Origin: a bacterium
GTDB taxonomy: Bacteria; Desulfobacterota; DSWW01
Assembly (NCBI GenBank): GCA_028277985.1
Contig: JANQFG010000218.1
Span: 1-63,284, forward strand
Length of the DNA: 63,284 bases
Direction: 5' to 3'
Part shown: in pieces, positions 1-6,865 of the stretch
Position numbering within the stretch: position 1 is the stretch's first letter
How the letters are laid out: each line of letters starts with the position of its first letter
The notes under the pieces: generated by a model
The model's input: only the letters and a program-made list of their open reading frames with translations
What the model was told of the DNA's origin: nothing
The model's database searches: none
Position numbers and translations under genes: made by a program

Positions 1-104
1 GTCCTGGCTGCCGGATCGAACAGGACCGACTCCGCGTCAGAAAACCGGACCTTGTGTTTCCGGATATTGGACTCAGCCTTCAGGGGGTCCCAACGAATCC
101 TCAT
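1..104 (-). CDS. brnT: BrnT-like toxin, N-terminal part (runs off the left edge)
   Basis: The minus strand encodes 34 residues before the window ends. They begin MRIRWDPLKAESNIRKHKV and continue to VRFSDAESVLFDP, which is the N-terminal pattern of BrnT ribonuclease toxins (W-D-x-x-K-A-x-x-N-x-x-K-H). BrnT cleaves mRNA and is neutralised by BrnA, which would lie beyond the left edge. An in-frame ATG five codons upstream (119..117) is possible, but the chosen ATG fits the family start and sits at the predicted transcription start. The gene is distinct in sequence from the complete brnT at 1202. It is too short and incomplete for a standard ORF search. Confidence 0.75.
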   Translation of the reverse strand, partial: MRIRWDPLKAESNIRKHKVRFSDAESVLFDPAAR

Positions 105-110
105 GCTGTG

Positions 111-139
111 ATTATGCATATATTATATGTACCTGTCAA
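111..139 (-). promoter_or_regulatory. Promoter of partial brnT
   Basis: On the minus strand TTGACA (139..134) is followed after 17 bases by CATAAT (116..111). The expected transcription start falls at about 104, which is the A of the brnT start codon, and no Shine-Dalgarno sequence is visible. The mRNA may therefore be leaderless. Confidence 0.6.
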
Positions 140-274
140 CATGTTTTTTCGAAAGGGATGGAGAAAGAAACGGCCCAAGTTCGTCATCGCGGCTGATGAC
201 GAATCGGTTCAACAAGTGCGTGCAGTTGACCACGCAGGAGAGTTTGGCAGCGTGAGGTTTGGCACTCAACCCAA

Positions 275-304
275 GGGCGGCAATTCACCCAGACCGTTAT
301 GTGC
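275..304 (+). repeat. attC-like 3' half-site
   Basis: The stretch GGCGGCAATTCACCCAGACC followed by GTTATGTGCC closely matches the 3' half of the attC-like site at 1754-1811 (GCGGCAGTTCACCCAGCGCG then GTTCGACGC). It sits directly before the DUF6933 gene, where a recombined cassette boundary is expected. No matching R'' half is obvious upstream. Confidence 0.45.
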
Positions 305-315
305 CAGGACGAGAT

Positions 316-831
316 ATGCAGTTGATTCGATGCACGAAGAGGCTCCAGAAAGAGATGGGGCTCAAGCAATCTTATCTGCATGAGAAGGATCCGGAGTCTT
401 CTTTGCTAGGATCTTGGCATGCGAACCTAATCTACATAGGTCGCAGGAAGTGTGCGCTCTTCGTGAACGACAGAACTCTTTTCAACTTCATTGCCCCCGA
501 CCTAACGAGGGTTCGAATAAGGGAATTAGATGGACTGTTTAGAGAATTTCTACGGTGTGTCCTTGTCGAAGAAGAGATACCCGATTCAAGTGTACAACAG
601 ATAATGGGTGAGTACACCGAGCTGGCATACGGAAACTCGAACAACAAGAGTGTCCTTGGGTCTATGAATGACCTTGCCTACCACTACAAGTTCCACATTT
701 TGTCTGAAGGAGGGGTTCATAGCTGTTCGGTTCCAAGCATTATTAGGAGGCTCAACCGTATGCCCATGGGGGCCATCGAATATAGATACCCAGTTGAAGA
801 GCTATCACTAATATGTGAATCCTTGAGGTGA
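316..831 (+). CDS. DUF6933 domain protein
   Basis: This 171-residue protein starts MQLIRCTKRLQKEMGLK, then has LGSWHANLIYIGRRKCALFVN at about residues 32-52 and NDRTLFNF after it. This is the typical layout of the DUF6933 family (small proteins of unknown function found in plasmids, cassettes and phage-like contexts). A longer reading from 259 exists, but its first 19 residues fall in the attC-like half-site, so the ATG at 316 is preferred. No enzymatic motif is visible. The function is unknown. Confidence 0.75.
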   Translation: MQLIRCTKRLQKEMGLKQSYLHEKDPESSLLGSWHANLIYIGRRKCALFVNDRTLFNFIAPDLTRVRIRELDGLFREFLRCVLVEEEIPDSSVQQIMGEYTELAYGNSNNKSVLGSMNDLAYHYKFHILSEGGVHSCSVPSIIRRLNRMPMGAIEYRYPVEELSLICESLR

Positions 832-895
832 CCAAGGATTCAGACCGACGCGGGCCGCCAAACTTGCTCGCTGAAAGACGAGCGAAAGCGAAGGA

Positions 896-1078
896 ATGAA
901 GAGTTTTCTTCTTGACACAGTGGCAATGGCGGCTATCGCCCTCATCGTTTTTCTGTATTTAGGAGGAATGGGATCCTTTTTTCTGTTTTCAGTTGGATTG
1001 ATTAGCTTGAGGCAGCTCAGAAGGCGTACTTCAAGGAAGTTAGGGAATGAAGGTGTCAATCTCGACAGCAGGAAATAG
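896..1078 (+). CDS. Small membrane protein, unknown function
   Basis: This encodes 60 residues with a purine-rich GAAGGA ribosome binding site directly before the ATG. Residues 6-37 are strongly hydrophobic (one long or two short membrane helices). They are followed by a basic tail (RQLRRRTSRK), so the C-terminus is probably cytoplasmic. It lies between the DUF6933 gene and a good attC-like site, like a single-gene cassette. No family is recognised. Confidence 0.5.
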   Translation: MKSFLLDTVAMAAIALIVFLYLGGMGSFFLFSVGLISLRQLRRRTSRKLGNEGVNLDSRK

Positions 1079-1082
1079 AGCA

Positions 1083-1144
1083 CATAACAAATCGCTGGAG
1101 AAGGATGCGCCGCAAGCGGCGCAGCACTCAGCTCAAACGTTATG
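1083..1144 (+). repeat. attC-like cassette recombination site
   Basis: The outer boxes CATAAC (1083-1088) and GTTATG (1139-1144) are perfect reverse complements, as expected for R'' and R'. The centre holds a hairpin of GCGCCGC and GCGGCGC around AA. The length (62 bp) and the position between two genes fit an integron attC. Confidence 0.7.
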
Positions 1145-1162
1145 CCGACGTAGAGAATATGC

Positions 1163-1192
1163 TTGACATATATGCACATCCGTACATACAAT
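1163..1192 (+). promoter_or_regulatory. Promoter of brnTA
   Basis: TTGACA (1163-1168), an 18-base spacer and TACAAT (1187-1192). Transcription would begin about 1199, within a few bases of the proposed GTG start of brnT. It overlaps the 3' edge of the attC-like site region, so the toxin-antitoxin cassette carries its own promoter. Confidence 0.65.
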
Positions 1193-1201
1193 GAGGGGCA
1201 T

Positions 1202-1471
1202 GTGGAATTCGAGTGGGATAGGAAGAAGGCGGAATCGAACTTGAAGAAGCACGGCGTCGATTTCGCGGATGCGGCCCTGGTTCTCTTTGATGAACTCGCC
1301 GTATCAATCTCGGATCAAGATGAGAAAGAGGCACGTTTCATCTCAATCGGAGCCGACGCCATGGGAAGAACTCTTGTTGTGATCTACACATGGCGAGGCG
1401 ATCGTGTTCGTTTGATCTCGGCCCGAAGGGCTACATCACAAGAGCGAAGGAAATATGAGGGTGCAAAGTGA
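1202..1471 (+). CDS. brnT: BrnT toxin (type II TA ribonuclease)
   Basis: This encodes about 89 residues starting VEFEWDRKKAESNLKKHGVDF. The central RFISIGADAMGRTLVVIYTWRGDRVRLISARRA is diagnostic of BrnT, a RelE-fold ribonuclease that halts translation. The GTG at 1202 matches the usual family N-terminus (M-x-F-E-W-D). A TTG-initiated reading from 1163 would begin inside the -35 box and is rejected. Its stop overlaps the GTG of brnA by four bases (GTGA), so the two are translationally coupled. It is oriented with the cassette array. Confidence 0.85.
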   Translation: MEFEWDRKKAESNLKKHGVDFADAALVLFDELAVSISDQDEKEARFISIGADAMGRTLVVIYTWRGDRVRLISARRATSQERRKYEGAK

Positions 1472-1740
1472 AGAAAGAATATGACTTCAGCAAGGGCAAG
1501 AGAGGCCCGGTCATAAAGACCCCTCCCGGCAAGACCAGGATAACCATTCGGATCGATGACGACATCCTCGATTGGTTCCGGGAACGGGTACATGACGCGG
1601 GAGGAGGGAATTATCAGACCCTTCTGAACAATGCTCTGCGTGAGTACATCTCCTCCAAGGAGGAGTCCCTCGAAGACACCCTGCGCCGTGTGATCAGGGA
1701 AGAACTCCCTAGGGCAAAGAAGAAGGCGGCTAATCGATAG
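1468..1740 (+). CDS. brnA: BrnA antitoxin
   Basis: This 90-residue protein has the BrnA pattern GKTRITIRIDDDILDWFRERV (about residues 20-40), a ribbon-helix-helix DNA-binding segment, then NYQTLLNNALREYI. It would bind and neutralise BrnT and repress the brnTA promoter. The start is GTG overlapping the brnT stop. The C-terminal 20 residues are charged and probably unstructured. Confidence 0.85.
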   Translation: MKKEYDFSKGKRGPVIKTPPGKTRITIRIDDDILDWFRERVHDAGGGNYQTLLNNALREYISSKEESLEDTLRRVIREELPRAKKKAANR

Positions 1741-1753
1741 ACTGAGAAGAACG

Positions 1754-1811
1754 GCATAACCTCTCTGAAACGGGCCGCGCAGAAGCGCGGCAGTTCACCC
1801 AGCGCGTTCGA
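1754..1811 (+). repeat. attC-like cassette recombination site (degenerate)
   Basis: GCATAAC at 1754-1760 and GTTCGAC near 1806-1812 flank a perfect hairpin GCCGCGC-AGAA-GCGCGGC. The 3' half resembles the half-site at 275-304. The outer boxes are no longer complementary, so the site may be inactive. Confidence 0.5.
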
Positions 1812-1837
1812 CGCATGAAGAATCGAAGGAGGGATTT

Positions 1838-2242
1838 CTACTTGGTCCAGTTCTCGATTTTCAGTCCCGGGACACGACTGAATTCCGATTCGTTGTTCGT
1901 GACGAGGGTAGATTGCAGCGAAACAGCGTGAGCGGCTATCAGCATATCCAGAGATCCGATGGGGATTCCACGCTTCTCCAGATACGCTCTCAGCTCTCCG
2001 TAATGTTTCGCGGCCATATCGTCAAACGGCATGATCTCTATGGGGGTAAGGAATTCCGTCAACGCGAGCTTGTTCTGTTCCTGTTTTCGACTCTTGGCAA
2101 CGCCGTATTCCAGCTCACTCAGCGTAATCGAGGAGATTCCCAGATCGGATACCTGCAACCCCTGGATGCGCTTCAGGACAATCTCCGGTTTTCGGCGGAT
2201 GAGATAGATGCAGATATTCGTGTCGAGAAGGTACTTGATCAA
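1838..2242 (-). CDS. vapC: VapC toxin, PIN-domain ribonuclease
   Basis: This 134-residue PIN-domain protein begins YLLDTNICIYLI (first catalytic Asp, residue 7). It has SELEYG in the middle (conserved Glu), GSLDMLIAAHA (Asp about 99) and TNNESEF near the end. The four acidic positions expected for Mg2+-dependent RNase activity are all present. VapC toxins usually cut initiator tRNA or rRNA. The start codon overlaps the vapB stop by four bases. The operon is reversed relative to the surrounding cassettes, which is common for TA cassettes. Confidence 0.9.
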   Translation of the reverse strand: MIKYLLDTNICIYLIRRKPEIVLKRIQGLQVSDLGISSITLSELEYGVAKSRKQEQNKLALTEFLTPIEIMPFDDMAAKHYGELRAYLEKRGIPIGSLDMLIAAHAVSLQSTLVTNNESEFSRVPGLKIENWTK

Positions 2243-2466
2243 ACCGGATCCCGTCGCTGCGTGGGCGGCTGTTCTCTTTCGTCCATGAAATCGTCCGAGA
2301 ATCGCTCAAGGCTATCGAGCAGAGTGCCCCAAGGGTTGTCCTTGGAGAATAAGATCACCAGACCCTGGTATTTCTTGACGTAAACATCGGACCCTTCGAA
2401 ACGGCATTCCTTTGGGAGCCGCACGGCCTGGCTTCGGCCATTGATGAACAATCGAGCAGTTTTCAT
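2239..2466 (-). CDS. vapB: VapB/VagC-type antitoxin
   Basis: This 75-residue protein begins MKTARLFINGRSQAVRLPKECRF, the swapped-hairpin AbrB fold of VagC/VapB antitoxins. It has an acidic C-terminal half that would wrap around VapC. A palindromic operator lies directly upstream, as expected for autoregulation by the VapBC complex. It is the first gene of the minus-strand pair. Confidence 0.88.
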   Translation of the reverse strand: MKTARLFINGRSQAVRLPKECRFEGSDVYVKKYQGLVILFSKDNPWGTLLDSLERFSDDFMDEREQPPTQRRDPV

Positions 2467-2500
2467 GACGAGTCTCCTCTCTAGCCAGAGATGGATACCA

Positions 2501-2532
2501 TGGTATATACCACAGACTCGATCCTAACGCAA
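2501..2532 (-). promoter_or_regulatory. vapBC promoter with palindromic operator
   Basis: On the minus strand TTGCGT (2532..2527), 17 bases, then TATATA (2509..2504). The -10 box lies inside a perfect 12-bp palindrome TGGTATATACCA (2501-2512). A further half-site, TGGATACCA on the plus strand, lies at 2493-2501. This is the usual layout for VapBC autorepression. Confidence 0.6.
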
Positions 2533-2660
2533 GGATTATCCGTCACGACCGAGGTCAGCGTCGAACAGTCGCATGGAAACGGGCCGCGCAGAGCCTGGAA
2601 GCCGCATTGAAACAAACCGCAGTGCCAATCGGCGCGTCGGGTCATGTGAAACGTTATGGG
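2523..2660 (+). repeat. Possible long attC-like site
   Basis: CCTAAC at 2523-2528 and GTTATGG just before the SnoaL gene bracket about 135 bp containing several short inverted segments (for example GGGCCGCGC). The spacing would make it a long attC of the type seen in Vibrio-like repeats. The pairing was only judged by eye. Confidence 0.3.
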
Positions 2661-2675
2661 TGCTGAAGGAGAATC

Positions 2676-3047
2676 ATGACTAAGAAAGAGTTGCAAGAAT
2701 ACAGCGATGCCTGGAACGAGCACGACATCGATAAAATCATGGAGTTCATGACGGAGGATTGTGTTTTCGAACCAGGTGGCGGGCCAGAGAGATATGGCAT
2801 TAGATATGAAGGCCATGATGCGGTGAGAGCAAGATTCATGGAAGTGTGGACGGATATCCCAGATGTTAGATTTGAGAATGCAATCCATTTTTCACAAGAC
2901 AACTATGGCTGTTCAGAGTGGACAATGATTGGTACATATCTAAACGGGGCTAAAATTGAAGTCGATGGCTGTGACGTATTCACCTTCGAGAACGGAAAGA
3001 TTAAATCGAAAAGGTCATACGTTAAGAATCGGCAATACAACTCATAG
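2676..3047 (+). CDS. SnoaL/NTF2-like protein
   Basis: This 123-residue protein has the SnoaL-like opening (AWNEHDIDKIMEFMTEDCVFE), then GHDAVRARFMEVWTDIPDVRF and DVFTFENGKIKSKRSYV at the end. These are the helix and sheet signatures of the NTF2-like cone fold. Members range from polyketide cyclases to proteins of unknown role, so no substrate can be named. A GAAGGAG ribosome binding site lies 5 bases before the ATG. Single NTF2-fold genes are frequent integron cassettes. Confidence 0.8.
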   Translation: MTKKELQEYSDAWNEHDIDKIMEFMTEDCVFEPGGGPERYGIRYEGHDAVRARFMEVWTDIPDVRFENAIHFSQDNYGCSEWTMIGTYLNGAKIEVDGCDVFTFENGKIKSKRSYVKNRQYNS

Positions 3048-3211
3048 CAAGCGCATGCAGCCGACACAAGAAACATCAACGGGGTCAACTCTGGACGATG
3101 GACAGTGACCCTGCAGCGCATGGCAGAACAGAAGGTAGCCGATAGAGGGGGAGAGGGAGTCGGTGAGGAAAGCCGGGGCAGGCTGAATCTGCGAGTTCTG
3201 ATAGTTGCGGG

Positions 3212-3526
3212 TTAAGCCGCACTCAGAGGATCAATCTGAGCGAGTTCCTTCTGATAGCGCTGTTCTGACTCCCAAAGGTCCCTGGAATGCTGAGCATTCA
3301 GCCAGAACTCGGGAGAGTTACCGAACAACCGAGACAGACGCAACGCCATGACAGGCGAGATAGCGCGTCTTTCTCTGAGTATCTCATTTACCGTTTGGCG
3401 GGATACACCCAGGGCCGAAGCGAGGGATGTCGCAGTCAGTCCATAGTCAGGCATGAAGTCTTCTCGGAGCATTTCCCCTGGATGTGTCGGCGGGATTTGC
3501 CGTCTGATTGTGTTCGGAATGGGCAT
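3212..3526 (-). CDS. higA: HigA antitoxin, XRE-family HTH
   Basis: This 104-residue protein starts MPIPNTIRRQIPPTHPGEMLREDFM. It contains a helix-turn-helix (ATSLASALGVSRQTVNEILRERR) and the HigA signature LSRLFGNSPEFWLNAQ. HigA represses its own operon and neutralises HigB. The start was set at the ATG after GAGGAGTC, 11 bases past the higB stop. The longer reading runs back into higB. The gene is intact although its toxin partner is interrupted. Confidence 0.88.
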   Translation of the reverse strand: MPIPNTIRRQIPPTHPGEMLREDFMPDYGLTATSLASALGVSRQTVNEILRERRAISPVMALRLSRLFGNSPEFWLNAQHSRDLWESEQRYQKELAQIDPLSAA

Positions 3527-3537
3527 AACGTGACTCC

Positions 3538-3819
3538 TCAATGGGAATCGGCTATTTCTACATCGTAAGCGTCGCCTTCGGTGAAACGGAAGCAGATGCG
3601 CCATTGATCGTTTATGGATATTGAATATTGACCGGCTCGATCACCTTTTAGTCTGTGTAGTCTGTTGCTGGGAGGCACTTTCAAATCATCCAGGGTCTTT
3701 GCCAAATGGATATATTCGAGCCGCCTTGTGGCCCTGCGGATCAATTCCGGTGGCGGGCGTTTTGACTTGCCAGCAACGAAGACCCGCTATGTTTCCTTGT
3801 CGGCAAAGGTCTTGATCAT
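3538..3819 (-). pseudogene. higB: higB toxin interrupted by an amber codon at position 11
   Basis: Read from the ATG at 3819, the frame gives MIKTFADKET, a TAG stop at 3789..3787, and then RVFVAGKSKRPPPELIRRATRRLE. It ends with the RelE/HigB core (KTLDDLKVPPSNRLHRLKGD, YSISINDQWRICFRF, DAYDVEIADSH). Homologues usually have Glu at the stop position, so a single G to T change (GAG to TAG) explains it. Catalytic-core residues are otherwise preserved. A TTG inside the frame (3744) could in principle restart a 68-residue product lacking the first helix. Readthrough or an amber suppressor is an alternative. Confidence 0.8.
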
Positions 3820-3825
3820 GATGGG

Positions 3826-3854
3826 ATTGTAACGTGTCACGTGACAGTTGTCAA
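3826..3854 (-). promoter_or_regulatory. higBA promoter with operator
   Basis: The minus strand has TTGACA (3854..3849), a 17-base spacer and TACAAT (3831..3826). The spacer contains the perfect 12-bp palindrome TGTCACGTGACA (3835-3846), a good HigA operator candidate. The predicted start is only a few bases ahead of the higB ATG. Confidence 0.65.
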
Positions 3855-3945
3855 GGACGTTGTTCGCGACCCGTCCGATTCGGCTATCGGGTCCACGAAA
3901 GCTGCGAGCCCAACCAATGCTTGCAGTCACAGGAGTGAAGACAAG

Positions 3946-4452
3946 ATGACGTATGTCGAGATTCGCGAGTCCGAAGGTCGAGGCCTTGGCGTCTTCGCGC
4001 TACGTGTCTTCGCCTCACACGAGCGAATTCGAGTCGTGAATATTGACCGCGAAGTGACTGACGAACAGCCGCTCGGTCAGGAGGATAATCCAGACCATGC
4101 GTTCTTGTCGGATGGAAGATTGCTGCTGGTGGGCGAGCCTGATAGGTATCTGAACCACTCGTGCGATCCCAATGCATACCTGTGGTATCGCGGAGCAGAG
4201 ATCGACCTGATTGCGCGGAGATCAATTGAGGTAGGCGAGGAAATCACCGTCGATTATCTCATCAACAACCCTGGAGGAGACAGTTGGGAATGCACATGCG
4301 GGACAGAACGCTGTCGAGGAAAGACAGGGGTCAGCTTCTTTGATCTGCCTCTCGATATCCAACGCGAGTACTATCCCCTTTTGGCCCCATGGTTCCTCAG
4401 CCACCACACGTCAAGGCTAGCTCAGCTGAGAGGCACAACAAGCAGTGACTGA
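3946..4452 (+). CDS. SET-domain protein (probable lysine methyltransferase)
   Basis: This 168-residue single-domain SET protein has RGLGVFA at about residues 10-16, the SAM-binding and catalytic NHSCDPN at about 71-77, and GEEITVDY at about 98-105. After these comes the post-SET-like cysteine cluster ECTCGTERCRG. SET enzymes transfer methyl from S-adenosylmethionine to lysine side chains. Small bacterial SET proteins of this size have unknown targets. The ATG at 3946 follows the attC-like stretch; a longer GTG-type start at 3841 would overlap the higBA operator. Confidence 0.8.
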   Translation: MTYVEIRESEGRGLGVFALRVFASHERIRVVNIDREVTDEQPLGQEDNPDHAFLSDGRLLLVGEPDRYLNHSCDPNAYLWYRGAEIDLIARRSIEVGEEITVDYLINNPGGDSWECTCGTERCRGKTGVSFFDLPLDIQREYYPLLAPWFLSHHTSRLAQLRGTTSSD

Positions 4453-4600
4453 GTCCGAAGCAATTGAAGGCCAGAGTGGTGATGAGATGAACAGGGACCG
4501 GAGAGTGCCGGCGAACCAGCAAATGCACCAGATACGCCGATCCGGGCGCATCCGAGAGGAGATATCGCCGCGGCGGCCTGGTGATCCAAACCGTTAGGCC
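4432..4600 (+). repeat. Possible long attC-like region
   Basis: A GCACAAC box near the SET stop and GTTAGGCC (4592-4599) directly before the next gene could be R'' and R' of a long cassette site. The 3' box is convincing; the interior pairing is not. The roughly 165 bases otherwise hold no gene. Confidence 0.35.
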
Positions 4601-4618
4601 ATCGAAGGATTGAGAATC

Positions 4619-5374
4619 ATGGACACATGGAAGCTCTACGACATCACTCACCGTGAACATGTGGTATGCAATCCCACGAGCGAGGAAAAACTAGCGCGGC
4701 TCGTGGAACTTCTGCGCCTCCCGACGAACGCGCAGGTGGTTGATATTGCATGCGGTAAGGGCGAGTTCCTGATTCGCTTGGCGGAAGCCTATGGCGCTCG
4801 TGGCACGGGCATCGACCTTTCTCCTTTCTTCATCGCCGATGCAGAGAGAAGACTCAAGGCGCGGGCACTGGGTGCTGGAATCACCTTCACTCAGATGAAT
4901 GGTGCTGATTTCAAGCCGGACGAGCCGCACAGCTTAGATCTTGCGTCATGTATCGGTGCCAGTTGGGTCTTCGGGGGGCATGCTAAAACTCTCGAGGCTC
5001 TGATCGGCATGGTGAGGCCCGGCGGCTGGGTAATCGTGGGAGAGCCATATTGGCGGCAGGAGCCGTCAGGGGACTACCTGGAGGCATCCGGGTGCGCGCG
5101 AGAGGATTTCGGAAGCCACTCCTCGAATGCAGAAGCCGGTGAGCGGCGAGGAGCGGAGCTCGTTCACACCATCGTGAGCAGCGAGGACGATTGGGACAGG
5201 TATGAGGGCCTCCAATGGTTCGCGACGGCCGAGTACGCTCGCACCCATCCGGATGATCCAGACTTGGCGGAAGTGGCTGAGCGCGTGAACAAGGCGAGGA
5301 CGGCATACCTGCGTTGGGGGCGCGACACGCTAGGGTGGGCGATCTACATGTTCAGATCGCGCTCTGTGGCCTAA
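4619..5374 (+). CDS. Class I SAM-dependent methyltransferase
   Basis: This 251-residue protein has a Rossmann-type SAM site: VVDIACGKGEFLIRLAE (motif I, about residues 39-55), GIDLSPFFIADAERR (acidic loop) and the GGWVIVGEPYW strand. The C-terminal part (EGLQWFATAEYARTHPDDPD) resembles methyltransferases with small-molecule substrates, but the substrate cannot be named. The start ATG at 4619 has AAGGA 10 bases upstream. The stop codon lies inside the R'' box of the next attC-like site, so gene and site form one cassette. Confidence 0.82.
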   Translation: MDTWKLYDITHREHVVCNPTSEEKLARLVELLRLPTNAQVVDIACGKGEFLIRLAEAYGARGTGIDLSPFFIADAERRLKARALGAGITFTQMNGADFKPDEPHSLDLASCIGASWVFGGHAKTLEALIGMVRPGGWVIVGEPYWRQEPSGDYLEASGCAREDFGSHSSNAEAGERRGAELVHTIVSSEDDWDRYEGLQWFATAEYARTHPDDPDLAEVAERVNKARTAYLRWGRDTLGWAIYMFRSRSVA

Positions 5375-5426
5375 CAAGTCGCGGCACCAGACGCCTTGAC
5401 GGCACTGGTGAACTCTAACGTTAAGG
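5370..5426 (+). repeat. attC-like cassette recombination site
   Basis: CCTAAC (5370-5375, containing the TAA stop of the methyltransferase) pairs with GTTAAGG (5420-5426). The interior has CACCAG and CTGGTG arms. At 57 bp it is a typical short attC and one of the clearest here. Confidence 0.7.
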
Positions 5427-5476
5427 TCACGCATGAATTGGCCCCCGGAGAGGGGAAACCGGCTCAAAAAGAGTGT

Positions 5477-5505
5477 TTGACAGAACCTCCGATTGTAATT
5501 ACAAT
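5477..5505 (+). promoter_or_regulatory. mazEF promoter with operator
   Basis: TTGACA (5477-5482), 17 bases, TACAAT (5500-5505). The -10 box is the right end of a perfect 14-bp palindrome, ATTGTAATTACAAT (5492-5505), the likely MazE site. An AAAGGAGG ribosome binding site follows at about 5514. Confidence 0.7.
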
Positions 5506-5531
5506 GTAATCACAAAGGAGGTGCACGAATC

Positions 5532-5786
5532 ATGAAATCGAGAATCGTCAAAATCGGCAACTCCCGGGGGGTTCGAATCCCAAAACCGCTTATCGAAGAA
5601 ACCGGTCTCGGTGAAGAAGTTGAGATCCAGGTAGAGGGAAACCGTCTCATCATTGCCCCGGCAGACCGTCCTCGGGCTAATTGGGCCTCATGCTTCGGAA
5701 AGATGGCAGGGGCGGGTGATGATACTCTAGTGGACGGTGACGTGCAGATTCGAACTCAGTGGGAAGAGGACGAGTGGGAATGGTAA
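5532..5786 (+). CDS. mazE: MazE-type antitoxin (AbrB fold)
   Basis: This 84-residue protein starts MKSRIVKIGNSRGVRIPKPL, the SpoVT/AbrB DNA-binding hairpin of MazE, and ends with an acidic, Trp-rich tail (TQWEEDEWEW). MazE-type tails occupy the MazF active site. A strong GGAGG site lies 8 bases upstream. Its last seven bases overlap the start of mazF. Operator and promoter lie immediately upstream. Confidence 0.9.
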   Translation: MKSRIVKIGNSRGVRIPKPLIEETGLGEEVEIQVEGNRLIIAPADRPRANWASCFGKMAGAGDDTLVDGDVQIRTQWEEDEWEW

Positions 5787-6103
5787 TCAACCGTTTTGAA
5801 GTCTTTCTGGTGAATCTGGATCCGACGATAGGCCACGAGATCAAGAAGATGCGCCCTTGTCTAGTCATTTCTCCTGACGAAATGAATCATCACATCCGGA
5901 CTGTGATCGTAGCCCCGATGACAACAAAAGGCCGATCGTACCCTACGAGGGTACCCTGCAAGTTCAAAGGGAAGGCCGGACAAGTGGTTCTTGACCAACT
6001 ACGGACAGTAGACTCGATCCGGCTGACAAGGAAGCTGGGAACAATCAGCAAGAAGACCGGCTCTGAAGTTCTATCCGTCCTTCAGGAGATGTTCGCAGAG
6101 TAA
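5780..6103 (+). CDS. mazF: MazF toxin, mRNA interferase
   Basis: This 107-residue PemK/MazF protein has FEVFLVNLDPTIGHEIKKMRPCLVIS at the N-terminus (the catalytic Arg lies in the KxRPxxV motif), VIVAPMTT, then VLDQLRTVDSIRL. MazF cuts mRNA at short specific sequences. The ATG at 5780 lies inside the last codons of mazE, so translation is coupled. The sequence is full length with no disruption visible. Confidence 0.9.
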   Translation: MVINRFEVFLVNLDPTIGHEIKKMRPCLVISPDEMNHHIRTVIVAPMTTKGRSYPTRVPCKFKGKAGQVVLDQLRTVDSIRLTRKLGTISKKTGSEVLSVLQEMFAE

Positions 6104-6110
6104 GCAGGCC

Positions 6111-6165
6111 CTTAACAAACGGCTGCACAAGGACCCCTCGTTGACTCACGGCCTGTGAGCCACAT
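6111..6165 (+). repeat. attC-like 5' half-site (degenerate)
   Basis: CTTAACAAACGGCTGCACAAGGAC matches the usual 5' half of cassette sites (R'' followed by AAACGGCTGCA), directly after mazF. A short hairpin (CTCACGGCCTGTGAG) follows. No R' box is visible before the next gene, so the 3' half has decayed. Confidence 0.45.
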
Positions 6166-6192
6166 CGCCAGGCAGAATTGGAGGCGGTAAGA

Positions 6193-6816
6193 ATGGATCA
6201 GTCAGTTAAATTCTGGGACAGAATAGCAAAACGGTATTCAAAACAGCCCATAAGCGATGAGGCCACTTATCAGAAGAAGCTCGAGATCACGCGCGAGTAT
6301 CTCCGGCCGGATATGGAGGTATTGGAGTTTGGTTGCGGAACCGGGTCGACCGCCCTCCTCCATGCGCCTCATGTGAAGCATATCCTCGCAACGGATATTT
6401 CCTCGAAAATGATCGAAATTGCTCGAGGCAAAGCAGCCGCCCAGAATGTCGAAAACGTCACTTTCGAGTGCACGGCCATTGATACAATCAGCCTCCCTGA
6501 CCAAACTCTGGACGCCGTGCTGGGCCTCAATGTCTTGCACTTGGTGGAGAACAAGGATGAGGTGATTGCCAAGATCCACAAGATGCTTAAACCGGGTGGC
6601 GTGTTTGTGACCAGCACGGCGTGCATTGCAGATATGATGAAGATTTTCAGAATTGTCTTGCCCGTTGGGAGGTTCTTGCGCTTGATACCGATGGTCAAGG
6701 TCTTTAGCACGAAAGAGCTGCAGGACAGTTTGACCGAAGCGGGTTTCAAAATTGATTACCAGTGGCAACCGGGCAAGAACAAAGCCGTGTTCATGGTAGC
6801 GAAAAAGGCCGCCTAA
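6193..6816 (+). CDS. UbiE-like class I SAM methyltransferase
   Basis: This 207-residue protein has VLEFGCGTGSTALLHAP (SAM motif I, about residues 43-59), ATDISSKMIEIARGKA and LKPGGVFVTSTACI. Its opening SVKFWDRIAKRYSKQPI is a docking segment shared with the protein at 22107, with which it also shares the STACI/STACL strand, so the two are paralogues. The substrate is unknown. The ATG at 6193 was chosen over an upstream TTG. The stop codon lies in the R'' box of the next attC-like site. Confidence 0.82.
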   Translation: MDQSVKFWDRIAKRYSKQPISDEATYQKKLEITREYLRPDMEVLEFGCGTGSTALLHAPHVKHILATDISSKMIEIARGKAAAQNVENVTFECTAIDTISLPDQTLDAVLGLNVLHLVENKDEVIAKIHKMLKPGGVFVTSTACIADMMKIFRIVLPVGRFLRLIPMVKVFSTKELQDSLTEAGFKIDYQWQPGKNKAVFMVAKKAA

Positions 6817-6864
6817 CGAAATTCAGCCGACGGCCCAAGGCGGCGGCCGATCTCAACGTTCGGG
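6812..6864 (+). repeat. attC-like cassette recombination site
   Basis: CCTAAC (6812-6817, including the methyltransferase stop) and GTTCGGG (6858-6864) flank a compact 53-bp stretch with a GGCCCAAGGCGGCGGCC interior. It is one of the clearest sites. A broken relE gene begins directly at its 3' edge. Confidence 0.65.
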
Positions 6865-6865
6865 G

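Noticed and set aside
5566..5582. A tRNA T-loop-like stretch GGGTTCGAATCCC
   Set aside because: It lies inside mazE (residues S-R-G-V-R-I-P), and no acceptor stem or anticodon arm can be built around it.
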